Source: Phyto melanocephala (lineage: Eukaryota > Arthropoda > Insecta > Diptera > Rhinophoridae). From it: DNA of 64,000 bases. The stretch is from NCBI GenBank assembly GCA_941918925.1, contig OW799233.1:157814345-157878344 (forward strand), written 5' to 3'. Positions 9,436 to 21,569 of this stretch are shown in pieces. The position numbers and the translations under genes were made by a program. The notes under the pieces were generated by a model. That model searched no databases. It saw only the letters and a list, made by a program, of their open reading frames with translations, and was not told the origin of the DNA. Within the stretch, counting starts at the first letter, position 1. The number at the start of each line of letters is the position of its first letter.

Positions 9436-11604
9436 CTAGCATTTAACCCGCTACTTCGTTAGTGCAGTTCTTACTATTTTTTATATTTTTGGTTCAATTT
9501 ATGAAAATTTGTCTCTGATTCAATTTACTGAGAAAAATTAAAAGTAGATTAAAGATATTTTGGGCATATATTTCCAAACTAAAAGCAAGATCACTGCTAC
9601 TGAGTTTCAAAAATTAAGATTCATAATTTGCAAAAATGACCTTAAAAATAATAAAAGGATCATTTTTTCCTTCACTAAAACTTCCAATTGGCTTATTATT
9701 ACCTACATTCAGAATTCTATGCATACAATATATAAAATAACAAGTAAGAGCGCAATATTCGGCCGTGCCGAATCTTATATACCCTTCACAACATGTAGTC
9801 ATGAAATAACAGTAGTTTGTGTCACCATTCATCCCATATGAAATACGTACATACATATATAAAAACATCCCATTGTAAAATTATAAATTCACGTATGTAT
9901 GTTAAAAAAACGAAAAAAAAAAATATTAAAAAAAAATTTAAAAAAAAAATTTTTAAAAAAAAAAAAAAAAAAATTTTAAAAAAAATTTAAAAAAAAATTA
10001 TTATATATAATTATAATTATTATATATAAAACAAAAAAAAATATAAAAAATTAAAAAAAAAAAATAATAATAAAAATATATATAATATATTAAATTAAAA
10101 ATAAAAAAAAATATAAAAAAAAAATTAAAAAAGACTGACAGACTGACAGGGCTTAATCGACTCCCCTATTCATAAGCTTTCAGAAAATATATACTTTATG
10201 GGGTCGGAAATCAAAATTGTAGAAATTTCACACGGAATGACAAACCTATATATACCCTTTTTCACTGTGTGAAGGGTATAAAAATGAGAAAAAGTAATTT
10301 TTTGGTCGTCCATAGTATTAGGAGTTATATCTGGATTCAATTAACACTAATTTTAAGAATCTATGTTCACAAACGTAAAAATACAAAAAGTACAATAAAA
10401 ATGAAAAAAGGGTTTTTTTGTGTCTCCAATATTATTTTAATTCTCAACATGAATCAATAATCCTTTATTTCACAATTTTAGTCTTATAAACGTAGAAAAT
10501 ACAAAAATAACATTTTTAGTCTCACCTTGCATCAATAGTCACTAATTTCAAAATTCTAGCTTCGCAAACGTTGAAAATTTAAAAAGTACCATAGAAATTC
10601 AAAAAAGTACCTTTTTGGTCGCCCATAACATTTTTAGTCTCATCTGGAATCAAAAGTCCTTTGTTTTACAATGCTACCTCTATAAACGTATAAAATACAA
10701 AAAGTACCATAGAAATGCGAAAAAGTAAATTTTTGGTCCAAGTTCCAAATTCCGAGTTTAAAATGTTCAAATATCTATGTAACAAAATATCAGTAAATCT
10801 ACTTTTTTTTGCAAAAAAGTAATTATGTTCTAAAAAGTACCAAACACTTTTCCCGATTTTTCCCCTTTCTACCCTGTTATGAATGTGTTTCAATTTTTAC
10901 TAAATTACATAATTTTTTATGTCTGGTGAAATCCCACTTATAAATTTTGTGAAAATTGGCCGTCAAATTAGGAATTACATACATTTTACGGAATTTTTCC
11001 CTTTTTGGTACCTTTTTTGTCCCCAAAAAAGTTTCCAAAAATTTTACCTTAATATTTGTCCATATTCTAGAAGGCAATAATAATGATCAAATTTTGTCCC
11101 ATATTATTATTAGAAAAGTTTCTTTTAAAAAAAGTACCAAAAAAATGGAAAATTTTTACCCCTTATGAATGCAAATTTGAAAAAAGTGTCGAAGTCCTAT
11201 AAATATTTTTTTGCGGATTACTTAAAACAGTTTAAATTTTTTACCTACCTATATGTGTTTGGAAGTTACATAGGGTACCAAAAAAGTACCAAATTACAGT
11301 TTTTACCCGTTTTTCCCCTTAGAAGTTGAAAATTCAAAAAAAGGCCAGACACCTGTCAGTTTTTTTTTGTGCAAATTACAATTCTTTTTCAATTTTATTT
11401 GTATTGTTTTTAGTTTAGCAGATACAAGATTACTGATTTTACCCGTTTTTACCCCCTTAAAGTACGAATTTCCAAAAATCCCTTCTTAGTGGAGCTAGAC
11501 ATCGAAAGAAGAACTGATTGTCCAAATTTAATGTCTCTAGCTTTTTGCGTTTAGGCTGTGTGATGATGAATCAGTCAGTCACGTTACTCTTTTATATATA
11601 TAGA
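9436..11604 (-). mobile_element. Helitron-like element, 2169 bp, minus strand
   Basis: Read on the minus strand the element begins TCTATATATATAAAAGAGTA at 11604 and ends GCGGGTTAAATGCTAG at 9436. It is preceded by A and followed by T, as Helitrons insert between A and T without target duplication. Its interior has degenerate tandem units with AAAAAGTACC and TTTTTGGTC(G/C) motifs (10290-10740) and ACCCGTTTTT(A/C)CCCC motifs (10850-11460). It has no Rep/helicase coding sequence, so it is non-autonomous. A TATACCC-ended repeat (9739-10283) lies inside it. Confidence 0.65.
9739..10283 (+). repeat. TATACCC/GGGTATA-ended repeat, nested copy
   Basis: It begins AACAAGTAAGAGCGC, then the hairpin ATTCGGCCGTGCCGAAT and TATACCCTTCAC, and ends TATACCCTTTTTCACTGTGTG and AAGGGTATA. 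The middle (9901-10132) is almost only A and T. A GACTGACAGACTGACAGGG core precedes ATATATACTTTATGGGGTCG. Confidence 0.7.
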
Positions 11605-11996
11605 TTATACCAATCTGTAAATATAGGAAATATAAATATAAAAGTTGCCAACCCTTGTCTGTATGCGTACCAAACAACTTTGTAGTTAATTGTTTTGATA
11701 GACACACTTACATACTTACACACAAATATTATGTCCGCACTTGAATTAACTATTTTACAATTGTTTATACCCACTCGTTATGCAGACTAACAATCAAAAT
11801 AATTAAACAATTAGATAAAAACAAAAAAAAAAAAAAAAAAACCCACACACACACAACAAAATGTGGTTAAAAATAAATCAAAATTTAGCACAAAATAATC
11901 GAAGTTCACTACGTATTTACTAACTGTTTATAGTTGCCAACACTGCCACATACAAATAATTGTGTTTTTTGTTACCCAAAAATAATCCATATGCTA
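11605..11996. other. AT-rich spacer, no gene seen
   Basis: Contains an A-run (11826-11840) followed by a short CA run. No gene, TIR or repeat end was recognised. Confidence 0.4.
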
Positions 11997-12703
11997 GCGC
12001 ACAATTGGGACGAACGACGAATTTTTCGTCGCGAATATTCGTCATCAAAAATAAAACACATTTGTGTATATGAGAATGCATACAATTGTGGCGTCAGTCG
12101 AAGTTCGCTATACGCGGCGAACTCTGCATTAGATTTATTTCTAATTCTTACGCCGACGAACGACGAACAAATTGGTATAAGGTGACCATTTTTTTATTAA
12201 ATTTGGGTTACTTCTCAACTTTTTAAGAAAATAAAGTTAGTTTTTACTTTAATTATTGTTTTATTTTTTATTTTAAAACATTTAAAATAAGTATAAAAAA
12301 GTTAAGAACAAAAATTTGTTTTTATTTGTGTTTTTGAAAATGTTTAAGTTTATTAAGTGATCTTTTTTTCATATGGTCACACTATTAGCTGTTATACACA
12401 AGCAAAATTTTTATTATTGTTTAATGCACGTACCCACGACATTCCTTGCAAACGTTTGCTTATACTTAAGCAAGTTTTTAAAATTACAGAAATTATATTT
12501 ATTGTTTTGTTGAGTTTCAAAAAAAATTAAATTGTTCGATTATTTTTGTTTTTTCTTTGCACAAACACTAAAAAATTTTATCAACTATAAAAGATGTTAC
12601 TTTTTCGTCGTTGTTGTGCTTCACACGACGAATTTGCGCAACGAATTTTTACCGAAGAGTTCGTCGTGTTGGGCGAAATTCGTCGTTCGTCCCAATTGTG
12701 CGC
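11997..12703. mobile_element. MITE with perfect 28-bp TIRs, 707 bp
   Basis: The left TIR at 11997-12024 starts GCGCACAATTGGGACGAACG and continues ACGAATTT; the right copy at 12676-12703 is its exact inverse. Further ACGACGAA/TTCGTCGT boxes cluster just inside both ends (12150-12170, 12605-12670). No clear target duplication was found and there is no transposase, so the superfamily is unresolved. ORFs at 11934 and 12532 are accidental readings across it. Confidence 0.7.
12180..12383. mobile_element. possible small nested MITE
   Basis: Short inverted ends GGTGACCATTTTTTTAT and, inverted, TGTGACCATATGAAAAAAAG bracket 200 bp of AT-rich sequence inside the larger MITE. The TIR is short, so this is tentative. 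Confidence 0.3.
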
Positions 12704-12724
12704 CGAGCAATATTGTTAGAAATC

Positions 12725-12892
12725 AGAGAGTTGATTTTAACGCTCACACGAACGGACGGAAGGGGCCATGGCTAATCGACTCTTGTATCTACAAGGACTA
12801 AGGGCATATATGCTCAATTGCATCGCAAATGAATAACTTAGAAATTCCAAACAGAATGTGTAACTTTACACTCTCTTGTGAAGGGTACAAGA
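12725..12892 (+). repeat. TATACCC-family repeat, 3' fragment
   Basis: ACGGACGGAAGGGGCCATGG, CTAATCGACTC, CCAAACAGAATGTGTAACTT and a terminal CTCTTGTGAAGGGTACAAG match the 3' portion of the family. The 5' part is missing. Confidence 0.6.
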
Positions 12893-14849
12893 ATAACACT
12901 TGAAATTTACGCTACAAAAGTCTAAAGCACTTTAATGATTTTTCACACAATAGATAAAGATTATTTTTATATATATATATTTTTTTTAATTCTGTTCGAA
13001 ATTATTTACGATGAAAGCGCTCTCAGTATGACAAATTAAAAAAAGACCCTTCTTCAAAAATAACTTGCGTACTTTTTTAAAGATAATATTTTTTTATTGA
13101 CTATTTTCGATAAAGATATCACAATCTAAAGCAATTCTAATTCTAATGAAATAAATTGAACTCTTGATTAATTTAAAAGACTTGAAACTGTTCGAGAATT
13201 CGAAAAAAATCTGATGCCAAACTGGCGATAAATAATGTTATTTCGTTATGAAAATCTGTTGTTGGGGTATTTATAAAGCTAATAATTTTGAGGAAATTAG
13301 TTTTTCGATTCTAATTACGATGGTACATAGTGAGCATTGAATGTTAGTGAAAAATTAATTAATTAATTTAATTATTTTTTTTCTTAAGATTTAAAAAAAG
13401 ATTAAAGCCACGATTAAATTTCAATTAATAAAAAAACCAGTACAAAAGAAGAAAGTAATTTTTGTTTAAGTATATGTATTTATGTAAGTATGTATTGCAC
13501 ATTAGTCCGGATTGGAAAAGCATTCTTTGTACGTCCTCGTACATTTATAAAATATTTTTGCAGGCAAATGCTGAAAACAATTTTTTTACTGAACGTAGGG
13601 ATTGTCTTTTTTAAATTTTCTTAATATCTTTGGCATCTAGAAGGGAATATTGAGTGGAGTGTCTACGATTTTGTGTTATTGCCAACTAGTGTTATAGATT
13701 ATCTCTGGCCGCTAGGAGCGTTCCAAATCTCGTTTGGTACCACAAGAATCAGTGAAGCTTTGGAACTTATTCTAAAGTCCTTTTCGGAGATAACGTGGAG
13801 GCTGGGGCTTACTTTTAAGAGGGAAATCGGTGGTCGCTATGATGGACTTTGGAAAACTTTTATATTTTCTGGATGCTCTTGCCTTCTCAACAAAAATAGA
13901 AGCTAAAGGTTTAATGATTGATTCTCGAAGAGGTGGTTTACCTGCTAACTTCGTGAAACCATAATCGTATTGGAGTGCTGTTGCGTTTTTAAAAAGTAGT
14001 ACTTGTTTAGTTGTTCAGTGGACTATGGTTATTAAAAGAACTTAAGATAAGACTCGGTACTTTTACTAACGTTAATCAGACTTTATTTATTGTTACCAGG
14101 GGACAATAAACATTGAAAGGTTTTTTTTTAAATTTTTTTTTACAATTATTTTAAATTTGAAAGAAATGGGTTTTTTAGTACAAAATTCCTTCATTTCATA
14201 TAAACAATTTGGTACGGTATTAAAAGGCTCTAAGAAATCTCGTAGCAAATTTTTGCAGCACAATAAATTAAAAATATAAAAAAAATTTACTTGAAAATTC
14301 ACAAAAAAAAAAAAAAAACAGCTAAAATTATCTGAAAATGATATTAAACTGGTATGAAATAATTAACTTATTTATAAAATATGTTTAACTGCAGTCAAGG
14401 CGTATTTATCAAATATGTAGTCTTGAATCGTCAGGTGATTATTTTTTCTTCACTTATTTTAAACTTCAGCTGTCAAGGTCCAAAGATTAGAAGAAAATCT
14501 CTCTGTTCTGTTAATTATTTCAAGTGTCAAACTTGTTTTAACTGCGATTACCTGATGAATATACAAACAATATACAATTTTTATACAGTTAATTCATAAC
14601 AAAGGTTGTTAAATAAGGGCGGGAAAGTTTTGACTTTAAGGCGGCATCATTAAAATCTGTTATTAATTGCTCTACTACTGACGTGGCATCATTTTGGAAA
14701 TTTATTCGACTTGGTATTACGTACGAATTCACTATCGTTAAAGTAGTTGTTTAAGTGCAATCATTAAATTGGTAACGTTAGTGTTGGTAGTTCACTAAGT
14801 GGGAACTGTCAAATGGAGTCTGTATGGCATCGATTTGACAAGTTCACAT
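12893..14849. other. no recognised gene; one 56-codon open frame
   Basis: Most of this stretch is AT-rich without motif. A frame at 13794-13964 (plus) reads 'MMDFGKLLYFLDALAFSTKI' and ends '…RRGGLPANFVKP' before a stop. It is GC-richer than its surroundings but I do not recognise it; it could be transposon debris. Confidence 0.3.
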
Positions 14850-15650
14850 TACTTTACAGACTTGGAGTCTCTAAGAGTAAGTCCGACTTATTAGTCTAGT
14901 TTTACCCCGCAGCCGTAACCACAAATATCTCAGAGAAGTTATCCAGTATATGTTAGCCTAGCATATTGTTTATTTTGACAGCCAGCACAGGACAATAACA
15001 GAGAATATGAAAAATCGATTCCTTTTTTAATATCTAGACAGTTGCATTAATTGTCATTCGAGGAAAGTCCGATATGTCTTGCATGTTTCCCTAACATCCA
15101 GTAACCCTTTAGTTCCACAAGCAATTTTGAGACGCCTTTTTAACTACGACAGGTAAGTTGAGATTTATGCCTGACATCGAAAGAGTGCCAAATAAGCCTG
15201 ACCACTCTAGATGTATCCAGTCTATGCTACCCGTCTTCGTCTTCTTTATTAAACTATGTGGACTACTTGCCTTTGATAGATATACAGAGTAGATCCCAGC
15301 TGGGGAGCTCATAAGCACTCATGTTACTATAGTGGCCCCTATGAGCTGGGATTTAAGCTAAAGCTACTTTAGCCAGATGACCAAGCCTTGAAAGCTCTAT
15401 CCTGGTTGAATAGGAAAATATGGATATGGGGGTATGTACATATATACTTATGATCTGATTGACCAGAGTGCCGCTTGTCTTTCAACATAATTACCAATAA
15501 TCCCGATAGTCTTGTTATTTAGTGGTTTAAAAGTGGAAAAATAGCTTTAACCCGAGTTCGCCAGAGTCAAGTCTACATTCCATTCCGCAGCTCCCGCAAG
15601 GTCACTCCATTCGGACTCACTCCTGGAGGAAATTATAATTTTAAACACCC
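14850..15650 (-). pseudogene. decayed LINE ORF2 C-terminus
   Basis: On the minus strand, with stops and frame changes, the sequence retains 'IFHILCYCPVLAVKINNMLG' followed by 'HILDNFSEI'. This matches the C-terminal region of non-LTR retrotransposon ORF2 proteins (…H.LC.CPAL…R…LG…L…SE). The upstream 69-codon frame (15318-15109) fits the linker before the zinc-binding motif. The region is GC-richer than its surroundings. No target duplication was resolved and it cannot encode a protein. Confidence 0.45.
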
Positions 15651-15999
15651 GGTCAAAACTTAAGTATATAGAGGGTGACATAATCAGTTGGTTGGTTCAG
15701 GATCAAATACAGCACTGCCAATTTGAAACGTTAGGTGGCATCAAGATTTTGTGATTTCTCCTGCTAACTTAACATATTTAATTCGTTACATTAATATTGA
15801 AACAATATGTTTTTTCAATATTATATGTAAGTATGTAGTATGTACATACATACTTACATATACTTATATGTATGTAAATGATAATTGTCAAAAAATTTTT
15901 TAAAATCCTTAAATTATTGCAATTTCTAAATCAAAAATAAACGGTAAAAAATTGCAAGATATGAAAGAAAAAAAATTAATTAATGTATCGTAAACTTAA
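15651..15999. other. AT-rich spacer with TATG palindrome
   Basis: Contains TATGTAAGTATGTA at 15824-15837 inverted as TACATACTTACATA at 15847-15860. Nothing else was recognised. Confidence 0.5.
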
Positions 16000-16001
16000 T
16001 A

Positions 16002-16471
16002 TAGAAAGGCCCTAACTCACTTTTTTCTCAAATCGAGTTTTTTGTAAATTTCGAAAGGTAATCTCATTCCACATCATTGGTAAAAAATTGACGTGATCCG
16101 ACAAAAAATAACAAAAATATAAGCAGTTGAAACAAGCCCAAAATCATTTTAGTACTTCTTTAACAAAAAACAAAAAAAGCTCTAAAAAATGTTTGAAAAA
16201 AACGACTTTATCAATGTTGCTTTTTTTTTTGCTTATAATAAAAAGCCACAATTTGCAATATTTTTCAAAAAAATTGACTCACAAAAAGCCCTATCTAATA
16301 CAACTTTATAAAAAATTTAAGATTTAAAAAAATTGTTACAGCATTAAATTACTTAGAGGATTTAGTAAGAAACAGCATTTAATAAAAATTAGCGACTAGG
16401 TACAAAACTTTAATTTTTATGAAGTTTTTTTCTCCTGAAAAGTTAGGAAACCATTACTCAGGGCCTTTCTA
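16002..16471. mobile_element. TA-flanked MITE, 470 bp
   Basis: The ends are TAGAAAGGCCCTAACT and, inverted, TAGAAAGGCCCTGAGT, flanked by TA at 16000-16001 and 16472-16473. There is no transposase. The TA duplication suggests a Tc1/mariner-mobilised MITE. Confidence 0.65.
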
Positions 16472-16473
16472 TA

Positions 16474-17095
16474 CTAAAGTATCGGTATGTAAGTATGTAT
16501 GTTTTTAAGTAGTGTGCATGCACATGCAAGTTTTTTGTTTTAATACTGATCTAAATAATACTAATAATACTACAACAAATATCACCGGCATTTAACATTC
16601 TTTTTATTTGTTATTGTTATTGCATCAACATACGTAGGTATGTACAGAAACTAATGCATGCATGCAACTGTTGTTATTTTTGTTTTTAATTCTTTGTAAT
16701 GCAAAAACTATGTGTAACTGTTATACAAATCATAAGAGATGTAATGATGTAAATTTGGATTTTCTATTTCATAAAAAACATTAAATTTAAGTTGCTTTGA
16801 AGAGATGTAACAAATTATGCGCATGTCCTCTTTTTGTAAAGAGTAAAATATAAAGAATTTTTAAAGAGCGAATATTTAAAGAGATAAATAAAAAGAGATG
16901 TAATGTTTCTTTGTTTGCCAAACATTCTTGATTTTCAGTGCTGCCATTTTAGATGCGAAGAAAAGCGTCAAGTGTTAAAGAGTAAGCAATAGAAATAGAA
17001 ATAGAAGACGTATAAAAATTTGAATTTAATCATTTATATAATTTATTTTTTTATTAGCATATTTTATTAATAAATATACATACATATATAAATTA
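16474..17095. other. AT-rich spacer, no gene seen
   Basis: Only TATG/CATG-rich and A-rich sequence; no TIR or coding signature recognised. Confidence 0.45.
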
Positions 17096-17396
17096 CTAGC
17101 TTGTGCCCGCAACTTCATCTGCGTAGCTATCGGGATAAAAGGTAGACTAAGTATTAACAAAAAAAATAAAAATATTTACAACACATACAACCCGTTTAGA
17201 ATGTGTTATGATGAGTTTGCCAACGACTTTGCGTTATTATCGCGATAAAATGTAGCCTATGTATGTGTTAATCTAGGTTGTTATCTATTTATGTGCCGAA
17301 TTTTATTTAGTTCCTTTCAGCCCTTTTCGCGTGATTGAGTAACAGATATTCAAACATCCAAACATACAAACATTCACATTTATTATATTAGTAGGA
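17096..17396 (-). mobile_element. Helitron-like element, 301 bp (TCCTACTAATATA type)
   Basis: Read on the minus strand it begins TCCTACTAATATAATAAATG and ends GTTGCGGGCACAAGCTAG, with A before and T after. These are the ends of a very widespread insect non-autonomous Helitron-type repeat. The interior has the usual GATAAAAGGTAGAC / GATAAAATGTAGCCTATG duplicated boxes. Confidence 0.7.
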
Positions 17397-17626
17397 TATA
17401 CATACTTATATGTATATACATATATAAATTATTCATATAAAATAATAATGACCTTTTTTTGTTGAAAAAAGCAATTTATTTTTAAGAAAGTCTGTTTTAT
17501 AAAAGTTATCATCGGGTCACAAAACTACTTAAAGCTAATTTCGTTTGCACTAACTTATTTATAATCAATAATCATTTGATTATCGAATTCTATTTCTTAG
17601 CAACTTGTGAGTTTAATAGATGATAT

Positions 17627-17642
17627 TAACAACCTGCTTTAG
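17627..17642 (+). repeat. target-site duplication, left copy
   Basis: TAACAACCTGCTTTAG is repeated exactly at 17987-18002, bracketing the LINE insertion. Confidence 0.85.
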
Positions 17643-17986
17643 GATGCAGATCGTGGATGATGATATTTGTAGAACGTGCCTGGAGGATGCCGAGACAGCA
17701 GCGCATGTAGTATGCGAGTGTCCGGCGTTGGCGAGCGGAAGATTAAGGACCACAAGCAAGAACACATTAAGTGTGAGTGCGATGGGGGACCTTTGTCTGA
17801 GGGAGATGCTGGCGATTACAAAGGACTCTCGTTTTCCTAGTCCAGAGCAAACGCCGATTGTGGCGAGGGACTCAGTGATTAAAGGTATACTGATCGGTGG
17901 ACACAAAATCACAGAGAAGCGAAGGGGGTCGAAAAGAGACCCGTGATAGTAGTGGTCTGCTTCGATATTCCCCCTACATGTGTATA
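17643..17986 (+). mobile_element. 5'-truncated LINE insertion with 16-bp TSD
   Basis: This 344-bp insertion is precisely bracketed by a perfect 16-bp duplication. It contains the intact C-terminal coding end of a non-LTR retrotransposon plus a short 3' UTR ending CCCCCTACATGTGTATA. Because the duplication and reading frame are both intact, the insertion is likely young. The same family occurs, more decayed, at 45436-45885 and 38515-38877. Confidence 0.85.
17647..17946 (+). CDS. LINE ORF2 C-terminal fragment, open frame
   Basis: The frame is open from the left TSD through a stop at 17944-17946. It starts 'MQIVDDDICRTC', then 'AETAAHVVCECPALASGRL', giving the CX2C…HX4C zinc-binding motif at the end of ORF2 in I/R1/Jockey-like non-LTR retrotransposons. 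It ends '…KITEKRRGSKRDP'. Only the last ~100 residues of ORF2 are present; the endonuclease, reverse transcriptase and RNase H parts were lost by 5' truncation. The C-terminal motif is thought to help RNA or DNA binding during target-primed reverse transcription. No promoter exists for it here. The antisense open frame is a shadow. Confidence 0.8.
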   Translation, partial: QIVDDDICRTCLEDAETAAHVVCECPALASGRLRTTSKNTLSVSAMGDLCLREMLAITKDSRFPSPEQTPIVARDSVIKGILIGGHKITEKRRGSKRDP

Positions 17987-18002
17987 TAACAACCTGCTTT
18001 AG
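17987..18002 (+). repeat. target-site duplication, right copy
   Basis: Exact repeat of 17627-17642. Confidence 0.85.
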
Positions 18003-18149
18003 AATACAAAGAGATAGGAATAATGAGATATGAGCAGCAAACTACGTATGAATCTATTTTCTAATTAGATTTCAACAAGAAAATTCTGTTTGAAAAACGA
18101 CGACAAAAGCAGACGTGGAAAATATACTTTTGATATTTTATATAAGATA

Positions 18150-18979
18150 CTAGCTAATACCCGGTGTGCTTCGCCACCCCCATCGTAATGAAATAAAAAT
18201 TTTATAGTTCAAAAATATATTTATTTTGCAAGTGCCACGCCTACTATTACTTAATCAATTATTTCTTATTCAAATAATCATATAGACGTCAAAGTGTCTC
18301 TTGCAAAATTTGGGTACTCTAACTATTATCGCTTCCCAGATATACGAATTTTTGTATTTAATTCATATGACAGGTGCCACGCCCACTATTACCAAAGCAT
18401 CCATTTCTTATCAAAATAGTCATATAGATGTCAAAGCTTCTCGTGCAAAATTTGGGTACTCTAAGTGTTATCGCTTCTACGAATTCTAGTATTCAATTGC
18501 CATAAGAGCTGCCACGCCCACTATTTCTAATGAACCCATTTTTTCCAGAAATGTTTATTTGGATGTCAAAGCTTCTCGTGCAAAATTTAAGTACTCTAAT
18601 CGATATCGTTTTCCAAATATACGAAATTTAGTATTTAACTCATGTGGCCACGCCTACTATTGAAAGTCCGCCCATTTTTTACCCAAATTTTCATGTGGAT
18701 GTCAAAGTTTACCGTACTTAATTCGAAGAAAATAAGTATTAAATATTATATATCACAGAAGTTATTGCAGCTAAACTTTCGCGATATATAATATTTAATA
18801 CTTATTCTTTAATAGGGCGTGGCACCCCGCCCACTTACAATTTCAAACCAAAGTATAGCCCTTGGTTCCTTCCAGACATACAGAAAGATTCTGTGAAAAT
18901 TTCAAGGAAATCAGTGCAGCCGTTTAACCGTCTATAAAGCACAAACAAACACACATTGATTTTTATATATATACATAGA
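18150..18979 (-). mobile_element. Helitron-like element with tandem GCCACGCC units
   Basis: On the minus strand it starts TCTATGTATATATATAAAAA and ends CACACCGGGTATTAGCTAG, with A before and T after. Internal units of about 135-143 bp each carry a GCCACGCC(C/T)ACTATT box (near 18233, 18376, 18511, 18647) and a GTCAAAG(C/T)…TGCAAAATTTGGGTACTCTA box. A perfect 24-bp inverted repeat lies at 18731-18754 / 18783-18806. Non-coding. Confidence 0.7.
18731..18806. repeat. perfect 24-bp hairpin inside Helitron
   Basis: AATAAGTATTAAATATTATA plus TATC at 18731-18754 is exactly inverted at 18783-18806, with a 28-nt loop. Confidence 0.8.
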
Positions 18980-21560
18980 TAACTACAAAGAAAACCAACA
19001 AATTATTTATACTTAAGTACCAGTTGATTTTGTTTTGTTGCTTTTTTTAAAATAGAATTCGTATTCGCGGTTTTGTGCTAATATCTCAGGATTTTATGGA
19101 GCAAAATTGCTGATTTACAATACAAAAATTTTCGAAAGTGTTTTTGATAAACTGCTACCACATGCGAGGCCATGGCATAATTTGGGGTTTCAAAAAGTTG
19201 ATTTCAATGCGGACATAACTTCTGTATGTATAACGATTTAAAATATATGTATACACTTGATAGGGTCGCAAATGAATACTGAGGATATTAGAAACGGAAT
19301 GACAAACTTATAGATTCGCTTTTACACTCTGGTGTGAAAGCTATAAAAATAACAAAAACATATAAAAAAAAACTGTTAAAGATGTGTAGACACAACTAGA
19401 CTATAATTTGTCAATTGTTTAGCACAGAAAAATTATCAAAAATTTAGTGAATGGAATACTCAAAACAAACTAAAAATAATAGAAAAAGAGTCTCTGTTAG
19501 CAAAGAAAATATATGGAATGAAATTATTTAAATTCAAACACTGTATTAGATGTTCTTTGTTTGAAGATGTATGGAAATTTGTTATTAAAAAGTATATTTA
19601 AATTATATATTAAGTTTACACAACTATACTTATATGTTTTTGAATAAAAAAAATTTTTGAGAAGCCTTTTAATGCTACAACACAAATTGCTCAAGAGAAT
19701 GAAACTTGCTTATCTAGATATTTTCTCTTAAAAAATCTAACTTTTTCCAAAATAAACTTCAATATTTTCTACCACCAACAATGAAAGAGAAAAATTAATA
19801 GAGAAATTGTTTAAATTTAAAGCGAGTTTATTAAAATGTTGTATATTATATGTCTCAGGCGATTCCATCATCACTTAATTCTATGCAGAATAAAAATGAA
19901 AATAAACCATGTTTGTTGGTTTCCGTTTTCTATTGTCCTCTTAATACAAACAAATACGCTTAATTACTACTACAAGTGTGCAATGCAGATGTGTAAAAGT
20001 ATACATAAATGGGTATGTATGTGAATACCACACATACATATACAAATAAATGTGTAGGCATTGTATGAATCTTTCTATACGTGTAAATGCATTATTTTTT
20101 TCCTTCAGCAGTTGCATTTCTTAATTTCAGTTTAGTTTAAAAAGTTTTTTTTTTTTTTTGAAGAAGAAAATTTTTAAAAAAACACTGGCATCTGAAACTG
20201 GGTTATGTTAAATGGAAAAAGAAAATTAAATAGAAAGAAGCCTGAATGAACATGGGTGTTTGAATGCTTTCAAACATACGTAAGTATGTATGCATGCATG
20301 TATGTATGCAGGCATGCCTGTATAAAGGTCTGTTTTGTGTGCGGCACTCAAATACACATTTCTTTAAAAAATTGAAATTCGAAATTATTTTTGTGTGAAA
20401 TTAATTTCGTTTTAGGTTAGACGTATGAGTTATAATTATTTGCTGGCTGGGTTTGTTGCATACATACGTGTTGTTCATACGCCAGGGTGATGTACAATTT
20501 TGAAAACGTTTGACGTTTGTTGATGTATGTAAACGAATTACACTTTTTGTCTTTCAACCTTATAGAGCAATGCACAATATACACTGTTTTAAAATGAAAA
20601 AAAATTGAAAATTTTTGCGAGTGCCGCAGATAATGTGTAAGTTTTAAAACTTTTGATTATTTCTTGATTCGATGCTAACTATTCAAGAATGTAACCACAT
20701 GTATCCTTTACATAACATTGCCGAACACAAGGTGCAACTAATTTGAGGGTATACATGTTCAAACGTCTTTATCAATAATTAGTTGCTTGGAAATTTATTT
20801 TTTAAGTATTTAGTTAACTACAGTGTTTGCTAAAGGACCTCAAGTGTTGTTTCTTTGCAATATAATTTTGGTTTTTGTTTATTTCCGGGCATATTTATAT
20901 ATATTTATCCCACTTCTTTTTTGTGGAATAAAACACATTTTTGTTTAGAATATATGATTTTCTTTAAACTCGGGTCGTAAAATTATTCTGTTGACAGTAA
21001 GTCTTATAACAGTAAATCTTATAAAGTTTATTAAAAGTATAGATTCGAATTATTAAATTAAAATGGGAGAGCTGCAATCCTTGAGAAATCGAAGAAGATT
21101 TTAAAACTGAAACCAACGTTAGGCACATTAACTACACGATTTTAAATTGTGTTTCAGAATTATTTAATTGTATTTCAGAAATTCCTATTTGTATTTCAGA
21201 ATTTTCCAATTGCAGTTTAGAATATGAAAAAAAGGAATACCAGAGGTCACTTTGTTCGTAAACAGAAAAATATTTTCTCTCAAGTCTTAACAAAATAGTT
21301 AAGAAATCTAAAAACAAAAACTTAAGCCTAGTAATCCGTTCAATATTTTATGCGAATTGTTGTTAAACTCCATAAAAAAGAAATTCGTAAGAAATACTTA
21401 TGCAATAATGTTGCCTAATCAGAACTCGATTAGTAACATAAAAAACATATAAACTGTATCTGTCAAAGTCTGTTAAAGTAAGTGAAATATTTTTGAAAAT
21501 GATGGCAGTTCTAAATTATGGAGAAAAATCTTATAGTGCTCTTGACCCAAAGAGTGTCAT
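18980..21560. other. mostly AT-rich, repeat fragments only
   Basis: A 3' fragment of the TATACCC-family repeat lies at about 19240-19348 (AGAAACGGAATGACAAACTT … CTGGTGTGAAAGCTATAAAA). A segment at 21338-21440 is an inverted relative of 51485-51600 (both contain AAGTATTTCTTACGAATTT in one orientation). TATG/CATG-rich runs occur near 20280-20320. No coding signature was recognised. Confidence 0.5.
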
Positions 21561-21569
21561 ATCTACTAT

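Noticed and set aside
17613..17912. 99-codon minus-strand frame
   Set aside because: Antisense shadow of the LINE C-terminus and crosses the target duplication.
21132..21317. 61-codon minus-strand frame with repeated SEIQI/SETQ units
   Set aside because: Encoded by a short local TTTCAGAATT/A repeat; not a protein family I can support.
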